DNA of 9,100 nucleotides from Lachnospiraceae bacterium (GTDB taxonomy: Bacteria > Bacillota > Clostridia > Lachnospirales > Lachnospiraceae). The notes beneath the pieces are model-generated. The model made no database searches, had not been told where the DNA came from, and saw nothing but the letters and a program-made list of their open reading frames with translations. The stretch covers positions 1 through 9,100 of the forward strand of contig JAFRCB010000151.1 of assembly GCA_017404585.1 (NCBI GenBank), given 5' to 3'. Below are positions 1 to 5,170 of this stretch, piece by piece (within the stretch, counting starts at the first letter, position 1; the number at the start of each line of letters is the position of its first letter). The translations under genes and the position numbers were made by a program.

Positions 1-490
1 ACTCCTCATTGGTCATATCAGTGAAATACGACTGAACAACGCGGGCAATGCCGTTATGAGCTACAAGTATGTAGGTCTTTTTATCTGATTCCGCCTTGAT
101 ATCGTCCAACAGATTATAAATTCTCTGAGCGAGGCGCAGCGTCGATTCGCCGCCCTCGTGGCTGCATGCGAAGAACTCCTTGGCCTTCTTGAAATCGAGG
201 CCATCGCGCGGGGTGGATTCCCATTTGCCAAAATTCTGCTCGATGAGCCTTGGCTCCATGCGGCAGGGGATCCCGGTCAGCTCCGAGATGTGCTTTGCGG
301 TGTCCGCAGCCCGAACGAGCGGGGAGTAGAGGATCTCGTCAGCCTGTATCCCTTCCTCGAGAATCTTCTTGCCGGTGATGATGGCCTGCTCGTGGCCGTA
401 CTCCGTCAGCGCGATGTCTGTCGCGCCGCAGATCTTATTTTCAACATTCCACACGGTCTGTCCGTGTCTCACAAAATAAAAGTGTCCCAT
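1..490 (-). CDS. Histidine phosphatase family protein (phosphoglycerate mutase-like), 3'-truncated by window edge
   Basis: The frame starts at the ATG on 490-488 and stays open to the window edge, giving 163 residues without a stop. The N-terminus carries the RHG signature (R8-H9-G10, phosphate-accepting His9) inside FYFVRHGQT. Further family positions are visible: R60 in SPLVRAADTA, E84 in EQNFGKWE, and the second catalytic histidine H145 in LVAHNGIARVV. This is the histidine phosphatase superfamily (branch 1), which dephosphorylates small phospho-metabolites in the cytoplasm. The substrate cannot be read from sequence, so no gene symbol is given. A GGGGA stretch 5-10 bases before the ATG is a plausible ribosome site. 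The gene follows the ArsC-like gene by 56 bp on the same strand with no visible terminator between them, so they are probably co-transcribed. The true C-terminus lies outside the window. Confidence 0.93.
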   Translation of the reverse strand, partial: MGHFYFVRHGQTVWNVENKICGATDIALTEYGHEQAIITGKKILEEGIQADEILYSPLVRAADTAKHISELTGIPCRMEPRLIEQNFGKWESTPRDGLDFKKAKEFFACSHEGGESTLRLAQRIYNLLDDIKAESDKKTYILVAHNGIARVVQSYFTDMTNEE

Positions 491-546
491 TATTTCCCCA
501 TCTTTTTCTGCAGATCAGCTTTACAAAACTGGCGAGAACTGTTCTT

Positions 547-900
547 TTACTTCTTCATCTTTTCCTGCCATTCGGCCTCTTTAAAGCCGGTGAGAACATA
601 GTTTTCCGTGACAATGATCGGCCGCTTGACTAACATGCCGTCTGTTGCGAGAAGAGCGTAGACTTCCTCATCAGTCATTTTCGGAAGCTTGTCCTTCAGG
701 TTCAGCTCGCGGTACAGCATGCCGCTGGTGTTCACGAACTTCTTGACCGGATAGCCGCTCATCTTGTGCCACGCGGCAAGTTCTTCGACAGTGGGATTCT
801 CATCTTTGATGTGGCGGTCGGTGTACTCAATACCGTTCTCATCCAGCCACTTCTTTGCCTTCTTGCAGGTGCTGCATTTGGGATATTCGATGAATAACAT
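547..900 (-). CDS. ArsC/Spx-family thioredoxin-fold protein (arsenate reductase-like)
   Basis: A 117-residue protein of the ArsC/Spx/YffB family. Cys9-Ser-Thr-Cys12 forms a CxxC redox site at the N-terminal end of the fold. The family blocks NTSG (57-60), YR (63-64), the LL-TDG-LVKRPI segment with R93-P94-I95, and the GF pair at 105-106 are all present. The length is normal for the family. Family members are glutathione- or thiol-dependent arsenate reductases, or Spx-type regulators that bind RNA polymerase. The CxxC and the absence of any ars genes nearby do not decide between them, so 'arsenate reductase' would be a name by similarity only. The ATG at 900 is preferred over the in-frame TTG at 921 because AAAGGAGA lies 7 bases before the ATG. 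It is probably the first gene of a two-gene operon with the downstream phosphatase. Confidence 0.93.
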   Translation of the reverse strand: MLFIEYPKCSTCKKAKKWLDENGIEYTDRHIKDENPTVEELAAWHKMSGYPVKKFVNTSGMLYRELNLKDKLPKMTDEEVYALLATDGMLVKRPIIVTENYVLTGFKEAEWQEKMKK

Positions 901-907
901 AATCGTG

Positions 908-915
908 TCTCCTTT
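908..915 (-). promoter_or_regulatory. Ribosome binding site of the ArsC-like gene
   Basis: AAAGGAGA on the minus strand, 7 bases before the ATG at 900. It decides the start: the upstream in-frame TTG at 921 would place this site inside the coding region. Confidence 0.75.
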
Positions 916-953
916 TAACAATTTGCGCCGGTCACGGCAGAACCAAAGAACGC

Positions 954-987
954 AGGGATTTTGCCGGAGTATTGACCGGAAATCCCT
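954..987 (-). other. Stem-loop at the predicted 5' end of the ArsC-like mRNA
   Basis: AGGGATTT (954-961) pairs perfectly with AAATCCCT (980-987). Inside it, CCGG (964-967) pairs with CCGG (976-979) around an 8-base loop, with a TG bulge. No T-run follows on either strand, so it does not look like an intrinsic terminator. It coincides with the predicted transcription start of the promoter at 992-1020, so it would form a 5'-terminal hairpin on the mRNA. Confidence 0.55.
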
Positions 988-991
988 ACGT

Positions 992-1020
992 ATAAGAATG
1001 TAACATAATTAGATTGTGAA
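992..1020 (-). promoter_or_regulatory. Candidate promoter for the ArsC-like/phosphatase operon
   Basis: On the minus strand, TTCACA (1020-1015; 5 of 6 matches to the -35 consensus), a 17-base spacer, then TCTTAT (997-992; 4 of 6 to the -10). The start site would fall near 985, about 85 bases before the ATG. The moderate -10 match keeps confidence low. Confidence 0.4.
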
Positions 1021-1022
1021 GT

Positions 1023-1299
1023 CACGCGTTAGGGAAGGTTCTTTTCACGTGGGTTTATCCACGAGGTAACAGTTCAGACAGGCTGCTCTTATGCAGCATT
1101 TCCGGCAGCAAAGCATCCATCTTCGTGAGAAAAACATTGTCGGTCCGACTGAGAGATCGAAGAATGCGCAGCATTCTGCAAGCTCGCAAGGCAGGACCGA
1201 CGTTTTTCGATGAAGATGATGTTTGCGCCGGATTCTGAAACTTCGCTGCAGCCTGTCTGAATTGTCACTCCACGTGAAAAGAACCGTCCCTAAGCCGTG
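1023..1299. repeat. Long nested inverted-repeat element (MITE-like or structured RNA)
   Basis: A 277-bp stretch folds end to end. The outer arms 1023-1052 and 1270-1299 match at 27 of 30 positions and carry the core TAGGGA(A/C)GGTTCTTTT followed by CACGTGG. Next, 1069-1086 pairs with 1248-1265 (17 of 18). Then 1101-1135 pairs imperfectly with 1202-1232, and GTCGGTCC (1139-1146) pairs perfectly with GGACCGAC (1194-1201). At the tip, AGAATGC (1161-1167) pairs with GCATTCT (1171-1177). The left arm also has small competing hairpins (CGTGG/CCACG at 1048-1063, GCTGC/GCAGC at 1082-1097). No protein-coding frame is convincing inside it, and I see no clear target-site duplication. A non-autonomous mobile element and a large non-coding RNA are both possible. 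It lies just past the 3' end of the small XRE gene. Confidence 0.8.
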
Positions 1300-1327
1300 G
1301 ATTTTTACGCGTCAAAAGAACCGTCCC
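1277..1327 (+). repeat. Direct repeat of AAAAGAACCGTCCC (two copies)
   Basis: The same 14-mer occurs at 1277-1290, inside the right arm of the inverted-repeat element, and at 1314-1327, inside the last codons of the XRE gene. The copies are 37 bases apart. An inverted copy with one mismatch lies at 1032-1045. The third copy outside the stem suggests the motif is itself a mobile or recurrent unit. Confidence 0.8.
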
Positions 1328-1550
1328 CGACGACCAGTATGTCGTCGATCTTCACGCCGAATACGGACGCAAGGATGACCATGTTGTCGATGGACGGCAT
1401 GGAGGCCCCATGCTGCCACTTGTAAATAGCCTGCGGGGTCCCGAACCCGAAGACATCCTGCAGATCTCTCACGGAGAAGCCGGCTGCCTTGCGCATTGCC
1501 TCAATGTTCCTTCCGGTCGCTGCCATATCAATTGTCGGCATTACACACAT
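1305..1550 (-). CDS. Small XRE-family helix-turn-helix regulator
   Basis: An 81-residue protein that is essentially one DNA-binding domain. Residues 13-70 fit the XRE/Cro fold: a first helix (NIEAMRKAAG), then SVRDLQDVFGFGTPQAIYKWQHG, where the second helix and the recognition helix lie (Q-A-I-Y-K-W), then the MPSIDNMVILASVFGV helix pair. There is no sensor or membrane domain. The start at 1550 is preferred over the ATG at 1541 because GGAAGGA lies a few bases upstream of it. It follows rtcB by 39 bp on the same strand, so they are probably co-transcribed and it may regulate that operon (inference). The last seven residues, GDGSFDA, and the stop context are written in the repeat motif GGGGACGGTTCTTTTGACGCG-like sequence, so the original C-terminus may have been replaced. 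Confidence 0.88.
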   Translation of the reverse strand: MCVMPTIDMAATGRNIEAMRKAAGFSVRDLQDVFGFGTPQAIYKWQHGASMPSIDNMVILASVFGVKIDDILVVGDGSFDA

Positions 1551-1564
1551 TTTTTCCTTCCTTT

Positions 1565-1600
1565 CCGGCCATCCGACCGGCCGGGAAGGTCAGTCGGATG
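1565..1600 (-). other. Competing stem-loops between rtcB and the XRE gene
   Basis: CCGGCC (1565-1570) pairs with GGCCGG (1579-1584) around 8 bases. CATCCGAC (1570-1577) pairs perfectly with GTCGGATG (1593-1600), which overlaps the end of rtcB. The two hairpins share bases and cannot form together. They sit just before the ribosome site of the XRE gene and could tune its translation or protect mRNA ends; this is inference. Confidence 0.45.
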
Positions 1601-2798
1601 CCTTAAAATTGTAAATCGGTCTCATTACTTCAATAATGTCTACAGAATCACGGATCACGTCGATGATGTCATCGAGTGACTTGTATGCCATCGGTGCCTC
1701 GTCGAGTGTTGCCGCATTCACAGATGTGGTGTAGACGCCCTTCATCTCCTTCATGTACTCCTCAAGGCTCAGGCTGTTCTTTGCGTTGGTCCTGGACATG
1801 ATCCGGCCGGCCCCGTGGGGTGCGGAGTAGTTCCACTCCGGGTTTCCTTTGCCGACAGCCAGCACGCTTCCGTCCCTCATATTGATCGGAATCAGGACCT
1901 TCTCCCCGGCGTGAGCGGCTATTGCGCCCTTGCGCAGGATCATCTCGTCCGTATCAATATAGTTGTGGATCGTGTGGAAAGCGTCGCTGCCTGTCATGCC
2001 GGTCCGCTCGAGCAGGATTTCGGCCATTTTCTCCCGGTTCCTGCGTGCAAATCTCTGGCATATCTCCACATCATGCAGATAGTCGTCCAAATATCTTCCG
2101 GTCAAGTAGCACAGATCGTCCGGTATGCCGGATCCGCTCTCAACCATCTCAAAATGGAGCGCCTTAAGGGCCTTCTGGATTTCCTTCTTCCGCCCCTGCT
2201 CCTTGTATACGCGGATGAGCTCATCTCTCTTTGTCAGGTAGTCGTCATACCCCTTGTCCAGCTTTACAGCCAGCTTCTGGTAGAATTCCGCCACCTGCTT
2301 TCCGAGGTTGCGGCTGCCGGAGTGGATCACCAGATACTTCGTTCCGTCCCCGGTCTCGTCGATCTCGATGAAATGGTTGCCGCCGCCCAGAGTTCCGAGA
2401 CTTCGCTCGAGCCTCTTTGTATCCTTCAGCTCTCTGTAGCAGCGCAGCTCCTCAAGGTCAAAACGCTCACTGCGGCCTTCCCATACATTTTTGCCGGACG
2501 GGATATAGTGCGCTGCCTCGTCCACCTTCTCAAAATCGATCTCATTTCTCCCGAGATTGACCGTGTACATTCCGCAGCCGATATCCACTCCGACCACATT
2601 CGGGACTGCCTTATCGATAATTGTCATCGTTGTCCCAATTGTGCACCCCGCTCCGGCGTGCACGTCCGGCATGATCCTGATGCGGGACCCCTCCGTCATC
2701 GGGTAGTCGCACATCCTGCGGATCTGCTCAATTGCCTCCTCCTCTACGACCTTCGCGTAGCAGATGGCTGTGTTGAATTTTCCTTTTATCTCAAACAT
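1590..2798 (-). CDS. rtcB: RtcB-type RNA-splicing/repair ligase
   Basis: A 402-residue protein, full length compared with the roughly 400-480 residues usual for RtcB. RtcB joins RNA 2',3'-cyclic-phosphate or 3'-phosphate ends to 5'-OH ends using GTP and Mn(II), through a guanylated histidine. The signature blocks are all intact: MPDVHAGAGCTIG (43-55), VDIGCGM with metal ligands D72 and C75, LGTLGGGNHFIE with N141-H142, VIHSGSRNLG with H159, TIHNYID with H278, and APHGAGR with H328 as the nucleophile that accepts GMP (assignments by alignment to known RtcB motifs). GAGAGGA lies 7 bases before the ATG at 2798. No rtcA or rtcR is present in the window. The next gene downstream on the strand is a small XRE regulator, so control probably differs from the RtcR system of enterobacteria. 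I could not identify a good promoter immediately upstream. Confidence 0.97.
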   Translation of the reverse strand: MFEIKGKFNTAICYAKVVEEEAIEQIRRMCDYPMTEGSRIRIMPDVHAGAGCTIGTTMTIIDKAVPNVVGVDIGCGMYTVNLGRNEIDFEKVDEAAHYIPSGKNVWEGRSERFDLEELRCYRELKDTKRLERSLGTLGGGNHFIEIDETGDGTKYLVIHSGSRNLGKQVAEFYQKLAVKLDKGYDDYLTKRDELIRVYKEQGRKKEIQKALKALHFEMVESGSGIPDDLCYLTGRYLDDYLHDVEICQRFARRNREKMAEILLERTGMTGSDAFHTIHNYIDTDEMILRKGAIAAHAGEKVLIPINMRDGSVLAVGKGNPEWNYSAPHGAGRIMSRTNAKNSLSLEEYMKEMKGVYTTSVNAATLDEAPMAYKSLDDIIDVIRDSVDIIEVMRPIYNFKASD

Positions 2799-2869
2799 TT
2801 CTTTGTCCTCTCATTGCAAATGGTATGCTGCCCATATGAATCGAGCAGGCAGGAAAAATCCCGCTTACT

Positions 2870-2905
2870 CGTGCCCTAAAAGACTGGCTCCACGTCGCGG
2901 GCACG
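2870..2905 (-). other. Stem-loop upstream of rtcB
   Basis: CGTGCCC (2870-2876) pairs perfectly with GGGCACG (2899-2905) around a 22-base loop, 72-107 bases before the rtcB start. There is no T-run. It may be leader structure or an operator; the sequence does not decide. Confidence 0.35.
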
Positions 2906-2927
2906 TCTCGTTCTGCCAGGTTTGTAC

Positions 2928-2966
2928 GAAAAAAACCGCCTGCCCAGTTCATCCGAGGCAGGCGGT
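2928..2966 (-). terminator. Intrinsic terminator of the short minus-strand unit
   Basis: On the minus strand a perfect 10-bp stem, ACCGCCTGCC (2966-2957) with GGCAGGCGGT (2944-2935), closes a 12-base loop and runs straight into a run of T residues (template A-run 2929-2935). It lies 18 bases after the stop of the second small frame (2984). It ends the unit before rtcB, so rtcB probably needs its own promoter. Confidence 0.88.
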
Positions 2967-2983
2967 GCGATTATATCTGCTTA

Positions 2984-3049
2984 TTAGGTCCGGAATCTCC
3001 TGGCCCTGAAGTCAGGATCCGAGTCCAATAACGCGATATTTTCGTCCAT
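2984..3049 (-). CDS. Candidate 21-residue microprotein overlapping the 47-residue frame
   Basis: The frame ATG 3049 to TAA 2984 encodes MDENIALLDSDPDFRARRFR plus a terminal T. GAGGG lies 5 bases before the ATG, inside the preceding small gene, which it overlaps by 38 bases in another frame. It ends just before the terminator stem. It could be a coupled microprotein, the frame-shifted end of the same gene, or chance. I do not recognise it. Confidence 0.25.
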   Translation of the reverse strand: MDENIALLDSDPDFRARRFRT

Positions 3050-3155
3050 AAGTACCCTCAAATGAACACGAAAAAGTATAGCCCTGGCCATCATATTTAG
3101 GCAGTGCGAGCGCTGATTCACTATTAAGATTAAAGAGTCTGTTTATCGCTGTCAT
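3012..3155 (-). CDS. Small uncharacterised protein, 47 residues
   Basis: The frame runs from the ATG at 3155 to a TGA at 3012 and encodes a 47-residue protein beginning MTAINRLFNL and ending YRVIGLGS. It has no signal peptide or membrane helix. The middle is polar and aromatic-rich (KYDGQGYTFSCSFEGTYGRKY) with a single cysteine, C30. An AAAGGA site lies about 11 bases before the ATG, which is a little long. Support comes mainly from context: it sits between overlapping promoters near 3279-3335 and a strong intrinsic terminator at 2928-2966, and no other frame fills that unit. I do not recognise a family. It may be a true small protein, the remnant of a longer gene, or a chance frame on a non-coding RNA. 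Confidence 0.4.
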   Translation of the reverse strand: MTAINRLFNLNSESALALPKYDGQGYTFSCSFEGTYGRKYRVIGLGS

Positions 3156-3203
3156 TGAACTTTTTTCCTTTCCCGATTCCGCGTGAACCGTTATTTTTAA
3201 TGT

Positions 3204-3262
3204 GAGATTCCTCCGCCTTTTAAGCCGCCGTGACGAAATTGTCCGGCTTTGGGCGGGACCTC
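3204..3262 (-). other. Highly structured 5' leader of the small unit
   Basis: On the minus strand the outer stem GAGGU/AUCUC continues as CC/GG and CGCC/GGCG. Inside it, AAGCCG pairs with CGGCUU and GAC with GUC around an AAUUUC loop. The structure sits between the predicted start sites and the 47-residue frame and includes a GGAGGA sequence. It does not match a riboswitch class I can recall, and no T-run follows. It may be a cis-regulatory RNA or the core of a small RNA. Confidence 0.45.
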
Positions 3263-3278
3263 TAATTAACTATATAAT

Positions 3279-3307
3279 AATATACCACCTGAAGAAATGT
3301 TTGTAAA
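3279..3307 (-). promoter_or_regulatory. Promoter P1 of the small unit
   Basis: On the minus strand, TTTACA (3307-3302), exactly 17 bases, then TATATT (3284-3279). The start site would be near 3272, giving a transcript of about 345 bases to the terminator at 2928. Confidence 0.65.
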
Positions 3308-3325
3308 TTATACCTGCGGTATAAT
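3307..3325. promoter_or_regulatory. Perfect palindrome, operator candidate
   Basis: ATTATACC-TGC-GGTATAAT has perfect 8-base arms with a 3-base centre. It covers the -10 of P2 and abuts the -35 of P1. A dimeric repressor bound here would block both promoters. The regulator is unknown. Confidence 0.5.
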
Positions 3326-3335
3326 CATCTTTAAA
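3307..3335 (-). promoter_or_regulatory. Promoter P2 overlapping P1
   Basis: On the minus strand, TTTAAA (3335-3330), 17 bases, then a perfect TATAAT (3312-3307). Its -10 touches the -35 of P1, so the two promoters would probably be mutually exclusive or serve as alternatives. Confidence 0.45.
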
Positions 3336-3430
3336 ACTTCCCGCTTATCGATACCGGATAGATTAAAAGCATCCGGCGAATCGCAGCCGCACAATAATCA
3401 AGGTGCTTCGAACTTTGAACGGCGCGGCAA

Positions 3431-3446
3431 GAACGCCGAGGCGTTC
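3431..3446 (-). other. Hairpin 25-40 bases after the lipoprotein gene
   Basis: GAACGC (3431-3436) pairs with GCGTTC (3441-3446) around CGAG. No T-run follows on the minus strand, so it is at best a weak or factor-assisted terminator or an mRNA-end protector. Confidence 0.3.
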
Positions 3447-3470
3447 CTGGTTTGACCCTGAAAGAAAGTT

Positions 3471-4631
3471 TTATTCCGTGATTTCATACCCCGAAATATC
3501 GAACAGGGCCTCATCCACCTCATTGTCGATCGTCTTGATCGTGTAAGTAGATGTGCCTATATCCTGAAGACCCTCGATGACAGGCGCACCCTTCTCGACA
3601 TAGACCAGCTGGCCGTTCTCATCGAAATAGAACGCACACTCGGCTGTATATTCACCGGCCGGGAAATACTCCACATTATAGGTGACTCCGTCTTTCTCCC
3701 TCGTCTCCTCTGTGCAGTCTTTCTCATGTGCGTAAGTCCAGATATCGCTGTACAGGCTGTCCAGTCTCTCGATATTATCGGCGAAGTAGGAGCTTGATAC
3801 GGTGGTGGCAATGACACCGGTCTTTTTCTCAGGATCAAGATTGTAAGCTGTATTATCCCTGAAGACAGTCACGCTGGGGGATTCATAACCGGCGACCTTG
3901 GTGAGTTTGTAGGAGTAGAACATGCCGCCCTTACTGTAGGAATCGATGCTCTGGGTAGCGTCCATATACTCCGTATGCATGTCATAGCTCAGGTGAACAG
4001 CGTCGGCAGCGTCGAGCTGTGACCAGAATGTTCCGAGTTTGGATTCCAGAATGCGGCCTTCCATTGCGGCGCGGACCTCATCCGCTGTCATCGGTGAGAA
4101 CATGGATATATCCGCTTCTTCCTGCGCATAGTAGAGAATCATGCTCTCGTCTCCGTAAAGATCCAGTATAAGAATACCGTCCTCCACTGTTGCGACAGCG
4201 CTGCTCTCATCCTCCATCGTAATGGTGCACGCGCTTCCGTCAAGCGTCCATGAGGCGATATCCATGCTGTCCTCGCCCATAGTCATAGATCCCTTGGAGT
4301 CTGCTCCCAGCGTGAGTACTGACTCGAGCTCCATCTCCGCGGCATGGATCAGATACCCTTCATACTGAACGGCGAATATATTGTACTCACCTTCTACCGG
4401 CAGTTCGACCTTCTCGGGCTCCGCTTCGACGCTGACTTCCGCGATGGATTCAGTCTGAGCAGCGGCGGATTCTGCCGGTTCTGCCGCTTCGGATTTGCCT
4501 GTGTCAGCGGCCACAGTGCTTTCTGATGTAGCTGCCGGCGCTGTGGAGGCTGATTCGCCGCCGCAGGCACACAGAGTGAAGGCCAGTGTCAGGGCGAAAA
4601 GCGCGGATAATAGTTTTCGTGTTTTGTACAT
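3471..4631 (-). CDS. Putative secreted lipoprotein, unknown function
   Basis: A 386-residue protein with an N-terminal lipoprotein signal: K3-R5-K6, a hydrophobic stretch from about 7 to 20, and a lipobox Leu20-Cys21-Ala22-Cys23 followed by Gly-Gly. Cys23 would be lipidated and the mature protein tethered to the outer face of the membrane. Residues 24-75 form a low-complexity Ala/Ser/Thr/Glu linker. The rest is acidic and has few cysteines. Residues about 76-185 look like a lipocalin- or DUF-like beta region of alternating short strands (YNIFAVQYEGY, SCTITM-like). Residues about 200-386 look like an outer-membrane-lipoprotein-carrier-like or substrate-binding beta domain (FYSYKL, TVFRDNTAYNLD, AECAFYFDENGQLVYVEKG). 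I do not recognise a named family. AGGAGG lies 8-9 bases before the ATG. It appears monocistronic, with its own promoter at 4742-4770. Confidence 0.88.
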   Translation of the reverse strand: MYKTRKLLSALFALTLAFTLCACGGESASTAPAATSESTVAADTGKSEAAEPAESAAAQTESIAEVSVEAEPEKVELPVEGEYNIFAVQYEGYLIHAAEMELESVLTLGADSKGSMTMGEDSMDIASWTLDGSACTITMEDESSAVATVEDGILILDLYGDESMILYYAQEEADISMFSPMTADEVRAAMEGRILESKLGTFWSQLDAADAVHLSYDMHTEYMDATQSIDSYSKGGMFYSYKLTKVAGYESPSVTVFRDNTAYNLDPEKKTGVIATTVSSSYFADNIERLDSLYSDIWTYAHEKDCTEETREKDGVTYNVEYFPAGEYTAECAFYFDENGQLVYVEKGAPVIEGLQDIGTSTYTIKTIDNEVDEALFDISGYEITE

Positions 4632-4654
4632 GATACTCTCCTCCTTCCTTGTGG

Positions 4655-4690
4655 GGCTCTTTTCGGCAGATGTAGTAAATTTACCGAAAA
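4655..4690 (-). other. Stem-loop in the lipoprotein leader
   Basis: TTTTCGG and CCGAAAA pair across about 19 bases that include the 10-base palindrome GTAAATTTAC. The element lies between the promoter and the ribosome site. Its role is unknown. Confidence 0.3.
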
Positions 4691-4741
4691 AAGATAACTT
4701 AATAACATTATTATGTCGACAATATGTATTAGATATATCTT

Positions 4742-4770
4742 ATTGTATCATATATAGAGGGCGGTGTCAT
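4742..4770 (-). promoter_or_regulatory. Promoter of the lipoprotein gene
   Basis: On the minus strand, ATGACA (4770-4765; 5 of 6), a 17-base spacer, then TACAAT (4747-4742; 5 of 6) preceded by TG one base before it (extended -10). The start site would be near 4735, about 105 bases before the ATG. Confidence 0.65.
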
Positions 4771-4799
4771 CACGATAGCGTGTTTTGTCGGGACTCATT

Positions 4800-4906
4800 G
4801 TAAGTGTCCTCTTATAGTTCGGACAGAATGTTTCTTACAATTTGTTTCTCGATGAAGATGATGTTTGCATCGGATCCTTAAACGGTGTGCAGCCTGACCA
4901 GACACC
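4800..4906 (+). repeat. Degraded partial copy of the 1023-1299 element
   Basis: A 20-base block at 4849-4868 is identical to 1207-1226. It is followed at matching spacing by CGGAT (4871-4875, compare 1229-1233) and GCAGCCTG (4889-4896, compare 1248-1255). AGTTCGGACAG at 4817-4827 resembles AGTTCAGACAGG of the left arm (1071-1082). Most of the left arm and both GGTTCTTTT ends are missing. A small hairpin (GTAAG/CTTAC with TGTCC/GGACA, 4800-4838) remains. The orientation matches the first copy. Confidence 0.7.
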
Positions 4907-4969
4907 TCACGTTTCTTATAAATTGCACAGAAAAAGAATTCTCTGCAGGTAATTTATCAGAATAAAATA

Positions 4970-4978
4970 TGATATAAT
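4970..4978 (+). promoter_or_regulatory. Extended -10 promoter of the hydrogenase/phosphatase operon
   Basis: TGATATAAT, a perfect -10 with the TG extension, stands in an AT-rich stretch. No convincing -35 lies at 16-18 bases upstream, which is common for extended -10 promoters. The start site would be near 4985, leaving a leader of about 185 bases. Confidence 0.6.
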
Positions 4979-4990
4979 TTATTGTAATTT

Positions 4991-5093
4991 AAATCCCGCC
5001 CGCGAGACTTGGCGCGGGATTCGGGTCAGCGCCAGCTGACATGATACCAAGCCGAAGCCGGCCTGTGCCCGCGGCATGCGTAAAAATCCGGCT
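4991..5093 (+). other. Hairpin-rich 5' leader of the hydrogenase-like operon
   Basis: Three hairpins follow the predicted start. AATCCCGC pairs with GCGGGATT around about 14 bases (about 4992-5021). GTCAGC (5025-5030) pairs with GCTGAC (5035-5040) around GCCA. AGCCGG (5056-5061) pairs with CCGGCT (5088-5093) and encloses TGCC/GGCA (5066-5076). No poly-T terminator is apparent before the gene. I could not assign it to a riboswitch class. A structured leader suggests regulation at the RNA level. Confidence 0.45.
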
Positions 5094-5155
5094 AAGTGAA
5101 GATTGACCACAGACAAGGAACCCGAAAACCAACGAGCATGTCACAAAAACACAAG

Positions 5156-5161
5156 AAGGAG
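5156..5161 (+). promoter_or_regulatory. Ribosome binding site of the hydrogenase-like gene
   Basis: AAGGAG lies 9 bases before the ATG at 5171. It makes that start preferable to upstream in-frame starts: the region 5096-5170 is open but carries no domain sequence. Confidence 0.75.
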
Positions 5162-5170
5162 TTGCATCAC

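Noticed and set aside
158..601. Plus-strand frame of 147 codons at the left end
   Set aside because: It overlaps the histidine phosphatase gene on the other strand, which has all catalytic motifs; this frame has none.
1023..1327. Repeats here considered as a CRISPR array
   Set aside because: There are only two direct copies and one inverted copy of a 14-mer, with no regular spacers and no cas genes; the layout is a nested inverted repeat.
1815..2879. Long open frame on the plus strand (354 codons) opposite rtcB
   Set aside because: It is antisense to a clearly conserved RtcB protein, has no family motifs, and its length follows from the codon bias of rtcB.
2988..3027. Possible tRNA-like fold
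   Set aside because: The imperfect stem has no T-loop GTTCRA box, anticodon arm of the right size or acceptor CCA context.
4991..5093. Cobalamin, lysine, glycine, molybdenum-cofactor or T-box riboswitch in the leader
   Set aside because: Hairpins are present, but the conserved cores of these classes (as I recall them) are not seen.
5096..5170. Upstream extension of the hydrogenase-like gene
   Set aside because: The frame is open, but the residues are not ferredoxin-like and the only good ribosome site (5156-5161) serves the ATG at 5171.
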